From contig CAWFGX010000005.1 in NCBI GenBank assembly GCA_963815375.1, positions 682,001 to 746,000 on the forward strand: 64,000 nucleotides of DNA, given 5' to 3'. Below, piece after piece: positions 44,444 through 53,355 of the stretch. The translations under genes were made by a program, and so were the position numbers. The notes beneath the pieces were generated by a model. It was not told the origin of the DNA and made no database searches. It was given only the letters and a program-made list of their open reading frames with translations. The stretch is from JASHPR01 sp963815375. Its GTDB lineage: Bacteria > Actinomycetota > Actinomycetes > Streptosporangiales > Streptosporangiaceae. Position 1 is the stretch's first letter. Every line of letters begins with the position of its first letter.

Positions 44444-46494
44444 ATGCCCTGTTCAGGGTGGTCGTATGGCCGCACCGCGGGTTGGGCGGCGGGGCTGCGG
44501 CTGGCGGCGCTGTCGCTGGCCGGGCACCCGGACCCGGCCCGGATCGCGGCCGGATTCTCCGGCACCGACCGGACGGTCGCGGAGTACTTGCTGGCGGAGG
44601 TGCTTGACCGGCAGAGCGAGCAGGTGCGGCTGCTGCTGCTGCTGCGCACTTCCGTCCTGCAGCGGGTAAACGGGGACCTGTCTGACCTACTTGGCTGCGA
44701 GAGCGGCGGGGAACGCCTGCTGCATGACCTGGAGCAGGCCAACGCGTTCGTGGCGCCGCTGGACCCGGCACGGTCGTGGTTCGGCTATCACCAGATGTTC
44801 GCCGACCTGCTCCAGCTGGAGCTGCGGCGCACCACGCCGGGGGAGGTCACCGCGCTGCACCGGACCGCGGCGAGGTGGTTCGCCGGGCACGGGTACCCGG
44901 TGGAGGCGGTTCGCCACGCCCAGCAGGCACAGGACTGGGTCCTGGCCGCCCGGCTGCTCACCGACCACTGGCCTGGCCTGCACCTGGACGGCCAGGCCGC
45001 CACCATCCACGACCTGCTGGCCGGGTTCCCGCCCAGCGTCCGCGCGGCGGATGCCGAGCTCGCGGCGGTGGCCGCGGAGGATGAACTGGAATACGGATCG
45101 CTGCAGGCGGCTGAGCGGTACCTGGGCCTGGCAGAGCGCAGAGCGGCATCGGTGCCGGACGCCCGGCGCGCCCAGGCGCAGCTGCTGCTCGGGGTCGTCC
45201 GGCTGACGGTAGTCCGGGAGCGCGGCGACCTGGCGGTGGTGGCCGACGAGATCCGGCGGCTGGAGGCCATGGCCGATGCCCCGGAGACGGCACTCGCCCT
45301 GGGCCAGGACCTGCGCGCACTGGCGCTGATCGACCTTGGCGCGACCGAGTTCTTCACCGTCAGGTTCGCGGAGGCGATGCAGCACCTGGAGCAGGGCCGG
45401 GCACTCGCGCACCGGATCGGGCGGCCCTATCTGGAGTTCACAGGCCTGGCGCACCTGGCCGCGGTCGAGTTCTTCCGGTCGTTTGCGCCAGCCGCCGAGC
45501 ACGGCAGGGAGGTGATCGAGCTCGCTCAGCGGCACGGCTGGACGGACCAGCCAGCTGCCGGCCTCGCCCGCCTGATACTCGGAGCCATGCTGGCCTGGCA
45601 GATGAGGGTAGAGGAAGCAGAACCCTTGATCCGCCGCGCTGAGGGCACCGTCAGGGCCGAAGCCAAGCCTATGGCAGCGATGATGGTCTACTTTAACCGC
45701 GCGCTGCTTGAGCTGGGACGCGGCGGGCACGCGGAGGCACTGGCCGCGCTCCGCGCCGCGGAGCGGCTGAGTGGCCTCCTCGTCTCGCCGAACCCGTTTA
45801 TAACAGTGATCCGCGCAATGCTGGTGCAGACCCTGGTCTGCCTCGGCGAAGTCGAGGGCGCCGGGCAGGCCCTCGCGGGATCCGATGATCAGGAACGCGG
45901 TCGCGGGGAGATGTGCACTGCCCTGGCTGTGCTGCGGCTCGCCCAGGACAACCCAAGCGAGGCGACCGCCGCGCTTGCGCCCGCACTGGACGGCTCCGCA
46001 CCGCTGGTCTGGCCGCCCTTGGCTGGCTCAGGCCTTCTTGCTGGAGGCGATTGCCCAGGACGCTCTCGGTGCCGCGGCCGCGGCCGGGCAGGCGCTAGAG
46101 CGCGCGCTGGACCTGGCCGAGCCCGACGGAGTGTTGTTGTGGTTCGTGCTGAACCCGGCCCCTGGCCTGCTCGAGCGCCAGACCCGGCACCGCACCGCCC
46201 ATGCCGCCCTGATCGCAGAGATCCGCGGCCTGCTCGCCGGAAACGAGCCCGCGCCGCACGGCGCCAGGCCACGCCCGCTGCAAGACCCCCTGAGCCAGAC
46301 CGAGTTGCGGCTGCTCCGCTACCTGCCGACCAACCTCACCGCGCCGGAGATCGCGAACGAGCTGTACGTCTCGCCGAACACCGTCAAGACTCACGTGCGC
46401 AACCTGTACGCCAAGCTCGGCACAAACCGCCGGGCCGAGGCCGTCGCCCGCGCGCGACCTCGGCCTGCTCGCGCCCTCCGCCTTCGGGCGTTAA
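44444..46494 (+). pseudogene. LAL-type LuxR regulator, lacking ATPase domain and frameshifted
   Basis: The frame begins inside the protein (GWAAGLRLAALSLAGHPDP appears as WAAGLRLAALSLAGHPDPAR) and carries the helical TPR-like region (about 550 residues: LDRQSEQVRLLLLLRTSVL, ARSWFGYHQMFADLLQLEL, RHAQQAQDWVLAARLL). Near 46010 the sense moves +1 (AQAFLLEAIAQDALGAAAAA) and the LuxR helix-turn-helix follows: LSQTELRLLRYLPTNLTAPE and NELYVSPNTVKTHVRNLYAK. A second shift near 46450 restores the usual C-terminus DLGLLAPSAFGR and TAA 46494. The Walker A/B half is absent, so it cannot work as a normal LAL regulator. The break at 44.45 kb is in the same place where the paralogous N-terminal fragment at 34.75 kb ends. 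Confidence 0.8.
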
Positions 46495-47046
46495 GCCCCG
46501 GTTCGCTGGGCGCGCAGACCCGTGCCGCCTGACTGGACGCTTCGTTGTCCCGGTGCTTACGGTCGAGGGAACACGGCCCGCGCGGCGCAGCGGCACCGGT
46601 GTGGTGTGTGCCTTCCAGTCCCGCGAGGTGCTCCCCTCCGACGCGGCGATATCGCGCGCCTGGGGGCCGGACCTGGTCACCGACCTGCACCTCGGCGGCT
46701 ACATCGTGCTCACTGGCAGCGACATCGTGATGACCGCTGTGCCGCTCGCGCTGAGCGCCAGCTTCTATCGTCCCCGAAGCAGCATCAAGCTGCTGGCTAC
46801 GGTCACGCCGACGCCGAAACGGACGCGCGACTCGGCGCGTACAACGACTACTTGCAGGAGTTGCAGCAGATGCCGACCCGTCGCGGCGGCGGGGTCATTT
46901 CCTGTGCTCATCATGATCGGGTGATTGCCGCTCACCCCGTCGGCAGGCAGCCTGAGGGCGATGACAGGCAACCAGGGAGGCATCATCAAGCTCGCCATTC
47001 ACGTCGCGCCTGCTGGCGGGCGCGACTTTGCCGGCGCGGTGCGCAC
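46495..47046. other. region with unclear coding fragments
   Basis: Plus-strand fragments such as LVTDLHLGGYIVLTGSDIVM (46670-46730) and, in another frame, ADAETDARLGAYNDYLQELQ (46810-46870) look partly coding, but no continuous gene can be assembled. Probably the remains of one small gene upstream of the 47.05 kb ORF. Confidence 0.3.
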
Positions 47047-47292
47047 GTGACAGGTGCTGCACATCGTGATGCTCAGGCCCAGTGGTACGAGATCCGTATT
47101 CGCGGTCGCCTGGGCGAGACGATCCGCTGCGCGTTCCCCGGCCTCCGGGCCCGGGCGGACGGCGACGATACCGTGCTGGCGGGCATGCTGGCCGACCAGG
47201 CTGCGCTGTACGATGTACTCGCCGAGGCCGAATCGCTCGGGCTGGAACTCATCGAAGTCCACCGCATTCCCCGGGACTCGCCGGCACCGTAA
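47047..47292 (+). CDS. small actinomycete protein of unknown function
   Basis: 81 residues from GTG 47047. After a short Gln/Ala lead it reads WYEIRIRGRLGETIRCAFPG, LRARADGDDTVLAGMLADQA and ALYDVLAEAESLGLELIEVH. This two-strand, two-helix pattern is a widespread small actinomycete protein family whose role I do not know. Length is typical for the stand-alone form. No partner gene is evident; the upstream 550 bases hold only fragments. Confidence 0.65.
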   Translation: MTGAAHRDAQAQWYEIRIRGRLGETIRCAFPGLRARADGDDTVLAGMLADQAALYDVLAEAESLGLELIEVHRIPRDSPAP

Positions 47293-47504
47293 CCGCTAGG
47301 TGATATTCGGCCGAGTGGCGAAGTCCTCCGTCCAGAGGTTGCGGGACAACAGCCAGGCACCCAGGTTGGTGCCGGGCTGGAATTGCGACCGAGGGATACG
47401 CCCTGGCGGACGTCTCCCGGGTCAGATCCCCGGCGTCCAGGTGGTTGTCGGCCAGGCACGGCGCGATGCAAGTAAGAGGCCGGATGCTCATCTCAACCGG
47501 TCCT

Positions 47505-47675
47505 CTACACCCACACCAGCAGGCAGGCTCTGCTCCAGTCCAGCACCCAAGCTGCGCCGTCCGGATCGAAAAGGTAGTTGGCTCGGCACGGGTCGAGGTT
47601 CAAGAGCATGCATCCTTCCGCGGTGCCCGCCGCGTAGTTGCCCATACACGGCCTCATCATCACGGTCACCGGCAT
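47505..47675 (-). pseudogene. aminoglycoside-phosphotransferase-like fragment
   Basis: 56 codons on the minus strand. LLNLDPCRANYLFDPDGAAW followed by VLDWSRA resembles the catalytic HxDxxxxNxLF and metal-binding (I/L)DW motifs of APH-fold kinases, with the usual spacing. The catalytic His is replaced by Asn-Leu, and neither flank continues the fold. It is best seen as a decayed remnant; chance similarity is possible. Confidence 0.35.
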
Positions 47676-47707
47676 TTAGTTGATCATCTTCAAGACCTTG
47701 CCGTGGC

Positions 47708-47908
47708 TTGTGGCACCGCAGCCGCCAACCAGGCATGCGACCGGGGGAGTTAGATGGGTTCGAATCCGAGACCGTGTTCCACCTCCCGGTGCGACGCGAG
47801 GAACGCTTCGGCTACCGGCAGCACCCGTTCCCGCTCCACGGCTGGCTGGTGATGGTCGCCGGGGCAGTGCTAATGGAGTGGGGCGGTCAGGCGCCCCTGG
47901 GCGCCTGA
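47708..47908 (+). CDS. possible small hypothetical protein
   Basis: 66 residues with a basic first half (FHLPVRREERFGYRQHPF) and one hydrophobic segment (LHGWLVMVAGAVLMEWG). Start could be ATG 47708 or the internal ATG 47735. There is no strong ribosome site. It may be a single-pass membrane peptide or a chance frame; I could not assign a family. Confidence 0.25.
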   Translation: MWHRSRQPGMRPGELDGFESETVFHLPVRREERFGYRQHPFPLHGWLVMVAGAVLMEWGGQAPLGA

Positions 47909-48011
47909 CCGCGGTAATCACCTCGACAGGGTGATCACCGGTCATACCTTCAGCGGCCAGGCTCGCTGACAACGCGAAGCTCAATTCCCCGATCCACAAG
48001 GCAGGCACACC

Positions 48012-48530
48012 ATGAGCCACACCAGCCCGCACCGAACACCTAGCTCGCCCCCTATCAAAGACATAACGAGGCTTCGAGTACTCGCTGTCATCGGCGTGCT
48101 GCTCGGCACGATCCTGATCGTAGCTGCGTGCGGTGCCGCTGGGCCGAGTCACGCGGCACGGGGTCCTAGCACAGCCCAGGTACCCCTACCCGCCGACGCC
48201 TCATCCGGCGCAGTGGGCGATTCGTCGGGGCCAGCGGCGTCACCGGCGCCAGCAGCATCTGCACCGGCGGACCAGGCCGGTTTCGCCGGAGCTCTTGCCG
48301 CCTGGCGAAGCGCCGCAGCGGCACCTGCCGCCACCAGGAATAGCTACCTTCAGCAGGCGGCTGACGACTTGCAGGCCTCAGGTAATTCCGGCTACGAGAC
48401 AGCCGTAAACCGGCTGACGTACCTCGCAAATCTTCCGGCGACCAATGACACGGCCGCACAACAGGCAAACGCACAATCCGATGTGCAGGCTTTCGACACC
48501 TTCTTTGGGACGCCCGGCCTCATGTCCTAG
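48012..48530 (+). CDS. small secreted lipoprotein
   Basis: 172 residues from ATG 48012. Signal: RLRVLAVIGVLLGTILIVAA with lipobox VAAC, then an Ala/Ser/Pro linker to about residue 90. The mature helical domain (FAGALAAWRSAAAAPAATRN, SYLQQAADDLQASGNSGYET, AVNRLTYLANLPATNDTAAQ) is a small four-helix-like unit. Several such lipoproteins of unknown role occur in this window; this one is shortest. Its gene is followed by 270 bases without features, then the second epoxide hydrolase. Confidence 0.7.
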   Translation: MSHTSPHRTPSSPPIKDITRLRVLAVIGVLLGTILIVAACGAAGPSHAARGPSTAQVPLPADASSGAVGDSSGPAASPAPAASAPADQAGFAGALAAWRSAAAAPAATRNSYLQQAADDLQASGNSGYETAVNRLTYLANLPATNDTAAQQANAQSDVQAFDTFFGTPGLMS

Positions 48531-48798
48531 CCTAGCCTCGATCTTTCTTGATCCTGAAGTGCTGGCCAGGGCTTGTAACGTGCGCGTATTTTCGCCGCGG
48601 AGCGGGAGCGGGCTGTTCTCCCTTGGCGTATTCGCGGAAAGCTGCCGACGCCAGCGGAGCGCGAGGATCTTGGCAGCGGCCGCTGTACGAGCGGCGCTTC
48701 ATGCGCCTGCATGAGCACCTGCCGGACGGAAAGGTGCGCGTCCTCGAAAGCGCCAGCGCACAGGCTCAGGGGATAGCAGCAAGCCAGAGAGGAAGGGG

Positions 48799-49950
48799 AT
48801 GCCGATGACCAGCGAACGCCACGTGCTCCAAGTGTCCGACGGCGACCTGGAGGAGCTGCGGTCGAGGCTGCGCGGCGCGCGCTGGCCGCGGCCATGGCCA
48901 CGGCAGGACACCGGCGATAAGTGGCAAGTGGGGACCGCCGAGGGTGAACTGCGGCGGCTTGTCCGGTACTGGGCCGACGGGTACGACTGGCGATCCCGGG
49001 AGGCCGAGGTGAATGCGCTGCCCGGCCAGGTCGCCTCGCTGGACGGTACTGGCGTCTTCTACCTGCGGTTCGAGGCGGAGCTGCCCTCGGCGCTGCCCAT
49101 CGTGCTGACGCACGGCTGGCCCGGCTCGTTCCTGGAGCTGACAGGGCTGGCCCAGCGCCTCGCCGCCCCGTCCCGGCACGGTGGCGTCGCCGGCGACGCG
49201 TTCACTGTCATCGTCCCGGCCCTGCCTGGCTTCCCGTTCTCCCCGCAACGCCCAGACCTGCCACCCGCCACGCCCACGCACGAGCTGTGGCACCGGTTGA
49301 TGCGCGACGAGCTGGGCTTCTCCCGCTACGGGGCACACGGCGGCGACCTGGGTGCGGGCGTCACCTCACGGCTCGCCCAGGCCCACCCCGAGTCTGTGGT
49401 CGGCATACACCTGCTGGCAGTCGCTGACCCTCCCAGCTACGACCAGGCAACACTCACCTCGGAGGAATGGCGCTACCTGAACGAGGTAGCCGCATGGTTC
49501 ACAGACGCCGGCGGTTACGAACACGAGCAGATGACCCGCCCGCGAACCCTGGCCTACGGCCTGTCCGATTCTCCTGCCGGGCTGCTGGGCTGGCTGATGG
49601 AGAAGTACCACGAGTGGAGCGACTGCGACGGCGCCCTGTCCCGGCGGTTCAGCGACGACTTCATCCTGACCCAGGCGTCACTTTACTGGTTCACCAACGC
49701 CATCTCGACCTCGTTCCGCCCGTACTGGGAGCACGCCCGGGGAATGCGGGAGCCTGTGAAAAACGTGGCAGTACCCACTGGGGTCGCCATTTTCCCCAAG
49801 GACCTGAGTCATCCGCCGCGGAGCTGGGCCGAGCGCACATACAACGTCACCCGGTACACGGTCATGCCGCGCGGCGGCCACTTCGCCGCCCACGAGGAAC
49901 CGGGCCTGCTCGCCGATGACCTCACCGAGTTCTTCCGGCCACTGCGGTAA
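48799..49950 (+). CDS. epoxide hydrolase (EHN-type), second copy
   Basis: 383 residues from ATG 48799 (GAGGAAGGGG upstream; ATG 48805 is an alternative). EHN domain: LEELRSRLRGARWPRPWPRQ and VRYWADGYDWRSREAEVNAL. Core: oxyanion IVLTHGWPGSFLELTGLAQR, nucleophile Asp in YGAHGGDLGAGVTSRLAQ, catalytic His in VMPRGGHFAAHEEPG. It differs considerably from the 36.4 kb enzyme (nucleophile context GGDLGAG versus GGDWGAV), so they are paralogs of different subgroups rather than a recent duplication. It stands alone and converges with a truncated membrane-protein gene. Confidence 0.93.
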   Translation: MPMTSERHVLQVSDGDLEELRSRLRGARWPRPWPRQDTGDKWQVGTAEGELRRLVRYWADGYDWRSREAEVNALPGQVASLDGTGVFYLRFEAELPSALPIVLTHGWPGSFLELTGLAQRLAAPSRHGGVAGDAFTVIVPALPGFPFSPQRPDLPPATPTHELWHRLMRDELGFSRYGAHGGDLGAGVTSRLAQAHPESVVGIHLLAVADPPSYDQATLTSEEWRYLNEVAAWFTDAGGYEHEQMTRPRTLAYGLSDSPAGLLGWLMEKYHEWSDCDGALSRRFSDDFILTQASLYWFTNAISTSFRPYWEHARGMREPVKNVAVPTGVAIFPKDLSHPPRSWAERTYNVTRYTVMPRGGHFAAHEEPGLLADDLTEFFRPLR

Positions 49951-49959
49951 GAGCATCCT

Positions 49960-50550
49960 CGTGTTCGGCGACCGCCGCACACGGGCGTTTCCTCTGTGGT
50001 CACGTAACCGCGACAGCGCGGTCACATCCGCGCCAGTTGGCAGATACGGTGGCAACCGCCCGATGCGCGCCTGCTCATCCAGGCCGCGCAGCAGCACGAT
50101 CAGGTCGGCCCGCAACTCCCCCGGAGTGGCAGGCCCCACCGTGCCGGCCCCCAGCTGCTCGACTGCCCTGCCGTAGCGCTCGGTGACCTGCCCCTGCTCG
50201 GCGAGTTCGAGGGTCTTGCGCTGGGCCTCGGCGGAGTCCTGCGCGGCCTTGCGGGACAGCTCCAGCTGCTGGCGCGACAGAGTGAAGTTGCGGCCGGTGT
50301 AGAGCAGCGCCCCAGCCGCGAAGACCCCGGCGCCAAGAGTGATCAGCTGGGTCCGCACGGCTTCGTGCGCCGACTGCAGGCTGGCGGCGCGCGCTGGCCC
50401 TGTGATGGTTCCGGCGTCATGAGTGGCGAGGACATCGGTGAGCGGCCACAGCACCGCCCAGATGACGGCCGCTGCCGCACCGACCGCCAGGACGCCCGCG
50501 GGCGCCACCCACCAGCGGTGCCGTAACCCGGTGCGCGTCTTCAAGTCCAC
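49960..50550 (-). pseudogene. pentapeptide-type membrane protein remnant (N-terminal part)
   Basis: From ATG 50550: MDLKTRTGLRHRWWVAPAGV, helix VLAVGAAAAVIWAVLWPLTD, then RTQLITLGAGVFAAGALLYT, GRNFTLSRQQLELSRKAAQD, TLELAEQGQVTERYGRAVEQ. This is the membrane/coiled-coil head of a large actinomycete family whose members continue with DVRIGGIYALERIA and pentapeptide repeats. Here the sequence after AVEQLG jumps to GELRADLIVLLRGLDEQARI and LPPYLPTGADVTALSRL, similar to a later part of the family, so an internal deletion seems likely; the repeat domain is missing. The open frame continues antisense into the epoxide hydrolase. Confidence 0.6.
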
Positions 50551-51066
50551 GGGATGACGTTACGGCCATGAGCCATGCAACAGCGAGCCACTGTGTTGAT
50601 ACGAGCCCCGCAGCTGACGGGGGCGGAGATCCTATGGGACAGGCCGGTGACCCGGTCACCGCTGCTGCAGAAAACGGCCTGTTTTCTGCGGTAGCGCTGC
50701 TACCGTCCTGAACATAGGCTGTGACTTTCAGAGCTTTATGTCGTCGATTCTTGGACGTTACGTGGCGCAGTACCGCCGTGATGTCCCGTCTTCTCCCCGT
50801 CCCGGTCTGGGCAGCAGGGTCTCGCGTGAAATCCTCAGCAGGGGCACTGTGGTCGACCATCGGGATCAGCCCATTGACAATCACCAAGCTGGCCACGGAT
50901 GGCTACGACAGAGAGTGATCGGATTACCGGTCGCGATACCGCCAGTCCGCTGCCGAATGCCGAATCGGCGCGATTGGGACTGGCGTTCTCCCGTAAGGTC
51001 TCTTGCACCCAGAACATGCGGTTCTGAGGGTGTGCTGTACGTGACCGCCGGTCCCGCGGCTCGGGT
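50551..51066. other. 500-base stretch with no supportable gene
   Basis: Open frames are short and out of character. It contains the diverged repeat (50898-50960) shared with 42920-42987. Otherwise nothing is seen. Confidence 0.3.
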
Positions 51067-51732
51067 TTAGACGGGCTGTACGACGGTGGCCATGGTGCTG
51101 ATCAGTTGCCGGAATCGTTGGACTGGCCCGGTTTCGCCGGTGATGTCGATGCCGGTGTCTGACCCGGCGAAGATGAGGGCGGTCAGGGCTTGGGTGGTCG
51201 CGGTGATCGTGACGTCGGCTCGTGCGGGCGGGGCCCCCGCGGTGAGCGACCACTGGCGGCCGTCGTTTTCGACCAGGTAGTCCGCACCGTCGAGCCGGAA
51301 GTGCCAGCGGGCTGGTTCGTCGTCGCCGGCGGCGAGGTCGATGGCCTGGGTAACGGAGCGGAGCAGATGCTCGGCGTGCAGCGGCTCGCCGGCCTGGGGC
51401 CGTCGCCATGCATGCTGTAGCCCCCACCGGCCGAGCGCGTCGAGGACGGGTCCGAGGTCGGCTCCGGCCGGTGTCAGGCGATACCAGACCTCCCGCCGCC
51501 CCGGTTCACGGTCGGCGGCAACGATCCCGGCATTCTCAAGCTCGCGCAGGCGCTGGCTGAGCGTCTTGGGGGTGATCCCGCCGAGACGGTCCATCAGGTC
51601 GGTGAACCTCTTGGCGCCGGCGAGAAGGTCGCGGATCACCAGCAGGCTCCACCGGTCGCCGACGCGCTCCAAGGCGCGCGCGGTCAGGCAGAAGTGGTCG
51701 TAGGTACGGACGTTCCTTGTCACGCCCTCCAT
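51067..51732 (-). CDS. HxlR-family transcriptional regulator with SCP2-like domain
   Basis: 221 residues. The winged helix-turn-helix (res 5-95) is of HxlR type: YDHFCLTARALERVGDRWSL, LVIRDLLAGAKRFTDLMDRL, GGITPKTLSQRLRELENAGI, VWYRLTPAGADLGPVLDALG. The C-terminal half (about 125-220) resembles an SCP2/sterol-carrier-like fold (DGADYLVENDGRQWSLTAG, ADVTITATTQALTALIFAG), probably a ligand pocket. ATG 51732 is taken; GTG 51723 is possible. It is divergent from a membrane-protein gene with 66 bases between them that hold strong palindromes, so it likely represses both. Confidence 0.9.
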   Translation of the reverse strand: MEGVTRNVRTYDHFCLTARALERVGDRWSLLVIRDLLAGAKRFTDLMDRLGGITPKTLSQRLRELENAGIVAADREPGRREVWYRLTPAGADLGPVLDALGRWGLQHAWRRPQAGEPLHAEHLLRSVTQAIDLAAGDDEPARWHFRLDGADYLVENDGRQWSLTAGAPPARADVTITATTQALTALIFAGSDTGIDITGETGPVQRFRQLISTMATVVQPV

Positions 51733-51798
51733 AATACTAGTTGACAGATAGTATCGTCAACATAGTATCTTGTAGATACTCAACTGGAGGAGGATGTC
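51733..51798. promoter_or_regulatory. HxlR operator/promoter region with palindromes
   Basis: This short AT-rich spacer holds ATACTAGTTGAC and GTCAACATAGTAT arranged as an imperfect inverted repeat, and a second repeat AGTATC-TTGTA-GATACT just after it. ATACTA/TAGTAT half sites recur four times. It should contain both divergent promoters and the binding sites of the HxlR protein. The membrane-protein ribosome site (GGAGGAGG) ends it. Confidence 0.65.
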
Positions 51799-52554
51799 AT
51801 GTACGACCCGCCTGGCTATCTGTGGGGGATCACCATCGCCGGGATCATCGTGATCCCGGCCGCGACCTGCCTCGTGCTGTACGGCGGCGCGGTGCGGGCC
51901 GGCCTCAGCCGGCGGCGCGCGGCGCTGCTCGCCGGGGGCGCGGCCGTCGTCCTGGGCAGCTGGTTCACCGCCAGCGCAGTGATCGCGGGTCACGGCTGGT
52001 ACCACGCGCGGCTCGGCCACGGGGTGCCGTGGCTGCCGGTCGCGGTGGTCGGGTTCCTGGGCTTGCTGCTGGCACTGCGCCGGATCCCGGTAGTGGCGCG
52101 CGCTCTGACCGCGCCGGGCATGGCGAGCCGCCTGGAGCTCCCGCACACGTTCCGGGTGATCGAGGGGACGGCCTTCCTGGCCACCATGTTCCTCGGCCAT
52201 CTGCCCGCGCTGTTCGCCCTGCCCGCAGGCCTGGGCGACATCGCCGCCGGCATCGCCGCGCCGCTGGTCGCACGCATGCTCGCGCAGGGCACCGGCCGCC
52301 GCGCCGCCCTGTGGTTCACCGCGTTCGGCATGACCGACCTGGTCAACGCCCTGACCCTCGGCGCCCTCACCGGATTCGCGCTGATCAACGTCACCCCGTC
52401 CGGGGCGCCGATCAGCGAGCTCCCGCTCGCCCTGATCCCGACAGCGGCCGTGCCGCTGCTGCTCGCCCTGCACATCACGTCCGTGTCCGCGCTGCGCGGA
52501 GCCCAACGAGCACCGGTGCCAGCCACCGCCCCGCTCACTGCCGCCGCGAGATAG
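51799..52554 (+). CDS. polytopic membrane protein under HxlR control
   Basis: 251 residues, preceded by GGAGGAGG. Six to seven hydrophobic helices: WGITIAGIIVIPAATCLVLY, ALLAGGAAVVLGSWFTASAV, LPVAVVGFLGLLLALRRIPV, FRVIEGTAFLATMFLGHLPA, LPAGLGDIAAGIAAPLVARM and PLALIPTAAVPLLLALHITS. Conserved-looking polar loop residues include HGWYH and TDLVNA. I do not know a function; the family is found next to HxlR/TetR regulators in actinomycetes. It is followed after 11 bases by a broken class V aminotransferase, so it once headed an operon of at least two genes. Confidence 0.8.
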   Translation: MYDPPGYLWGITIAGIIVIPAATCLVLYGGAVRAGLSRRRAALLAGGAAVVLGSWFTASAVIAGHGWYHARLGHGVPWLPVAVVGFLGLLLALRRIPVVARALTAPGMASRLELPHTFRVIEGTAFLATMFLGHLPALFALPAGLGDIAAGIAAPLVARMLAQGTGRRAALWFTAFGMTDLVNALTLGALTGFALINVTPSGAPISELPLALIPTAAVPLLLALHITSVSALRGAQRAPVPATAPLTAAAR

Positions 52555-52565
52555 AGGAGAAGAGA

Positions 52566-53188
52566 ATGACGACCGGTGCCGACGCACAGGACGCCAGCCC
52601 CGTCACGCTGGCAGCTGCGCGGGCCGAGTTCGACGCCGACCTGACCTACCCGGACACCGCCACCTTCGGCCTGCCGCCACGGCGCAGCTGGGCGGCGCTT
52701 CAGCAGGCGCTCGCGCAATGGCGGGCCGGCACCGCCGACGCGGTTGCCTATGACCTGCCGCTCGCCGCAGCCCGGTCCGCATACGCCCACCTGGCCGGCG
52801 TCGATCCATCCGTGGTAGCGGTGGGGAAGCCAGGTGTCGGTGTTCGCCGGGCTCATCGCGGCCAACCTGCCCGACGGCAGCGAGGTGCTGACCGCCACCG
52901 GTGACTTCACCAGCATCCTGTTCCCCTTCTACGCGCAGTCGGGCCGCGGGATACGCGTCCGGGAGGTGCCGCTGGATCGCATAGCAGAATGCGTGACCTC
53001 CCGCACCACGCTGGTCGCGGTCTCCGCAGTGCAGTCCGCGGACGGGCGGGTCGCTGATCTGGATGCCCTGCACGCCGCCAGCCGCGCCACCGGCGCCAGG
53101 GTGCTGCTGGACACCACCCAGGCCGTCGGGTGGCTCCCGGTCAACCCGAGCCGCTTCGCCTACACCGCCTGCGGCGGATACAAGGCAG
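52566..53188 (+). pseudogene. class V aminotransferase (cysteine-desulfurase-like), frameshifted and truncated
   Basis: ATG 52566 with GAGGAGAAGAG upstream. The N-terminal part, AAARAEFDADLTYPDTATFG, LPPRRSWAALQQALAQWRAG, AYAHLAGVDPSVVAVG, is followed after a one-base shift near 52830 by SVFAGLIAANLPDGSEVLTA, DLDALHAASRATGARVLLDT and TQAVGWLPVNPSRFAYTACG. It ends at CGGYK, which is the PLP-binding lysine position, where unrelated sequence begins. An extra A in GGGAAGCC explains the shift. The C-terminal 170 residues are gone, so it is certainly non-functional. Confidence 0.8.
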
Positions 53189-53189
53189 G

Positions 53190-53355
53190 TGTAGCGGATC
53201 AGCGTCCTGACGCTCGGGAACGCTTCACGGCCATCGGGAGCTGCGTGGTTAGCCAGCCCGATCAGAACAGATTTGCAAGCGGGGTTCGGTTTTCCGCCGC
53301 GGTCGCACGGCACGGGCGCCAGATTCAGCGCCCAGGAGATTGCCTCGACGCTCAC
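53190..53355 (-). pseudogene. helix-turn-helix protein of mobile-element type, N-terminal fragment
   Basis: From GTG 53355: MSVEAISWALNLAPVPCDRG, GKPNPACKSVLIGLANHAAP, DGREAFPSVRTLIRYT. This opening is shared by helix-turn-helix proteins encoded near integrases on actinomycete integrative elements and prophages. The similarity ends at about 53190, where the aminotransferase fragment starts on the opposite strand. The GTG start overlaps the stop of an upstream minus frame, hinting at a lost operon. Confidence 0.65.

Noticed and set aside
47757..47785. GGGTTCGAATCC motif resembling a tRNA T-arm
   Set aside because: The flanking bases cannot form the 5-bp T-stem, and no anticodon or acceptor arm is present.
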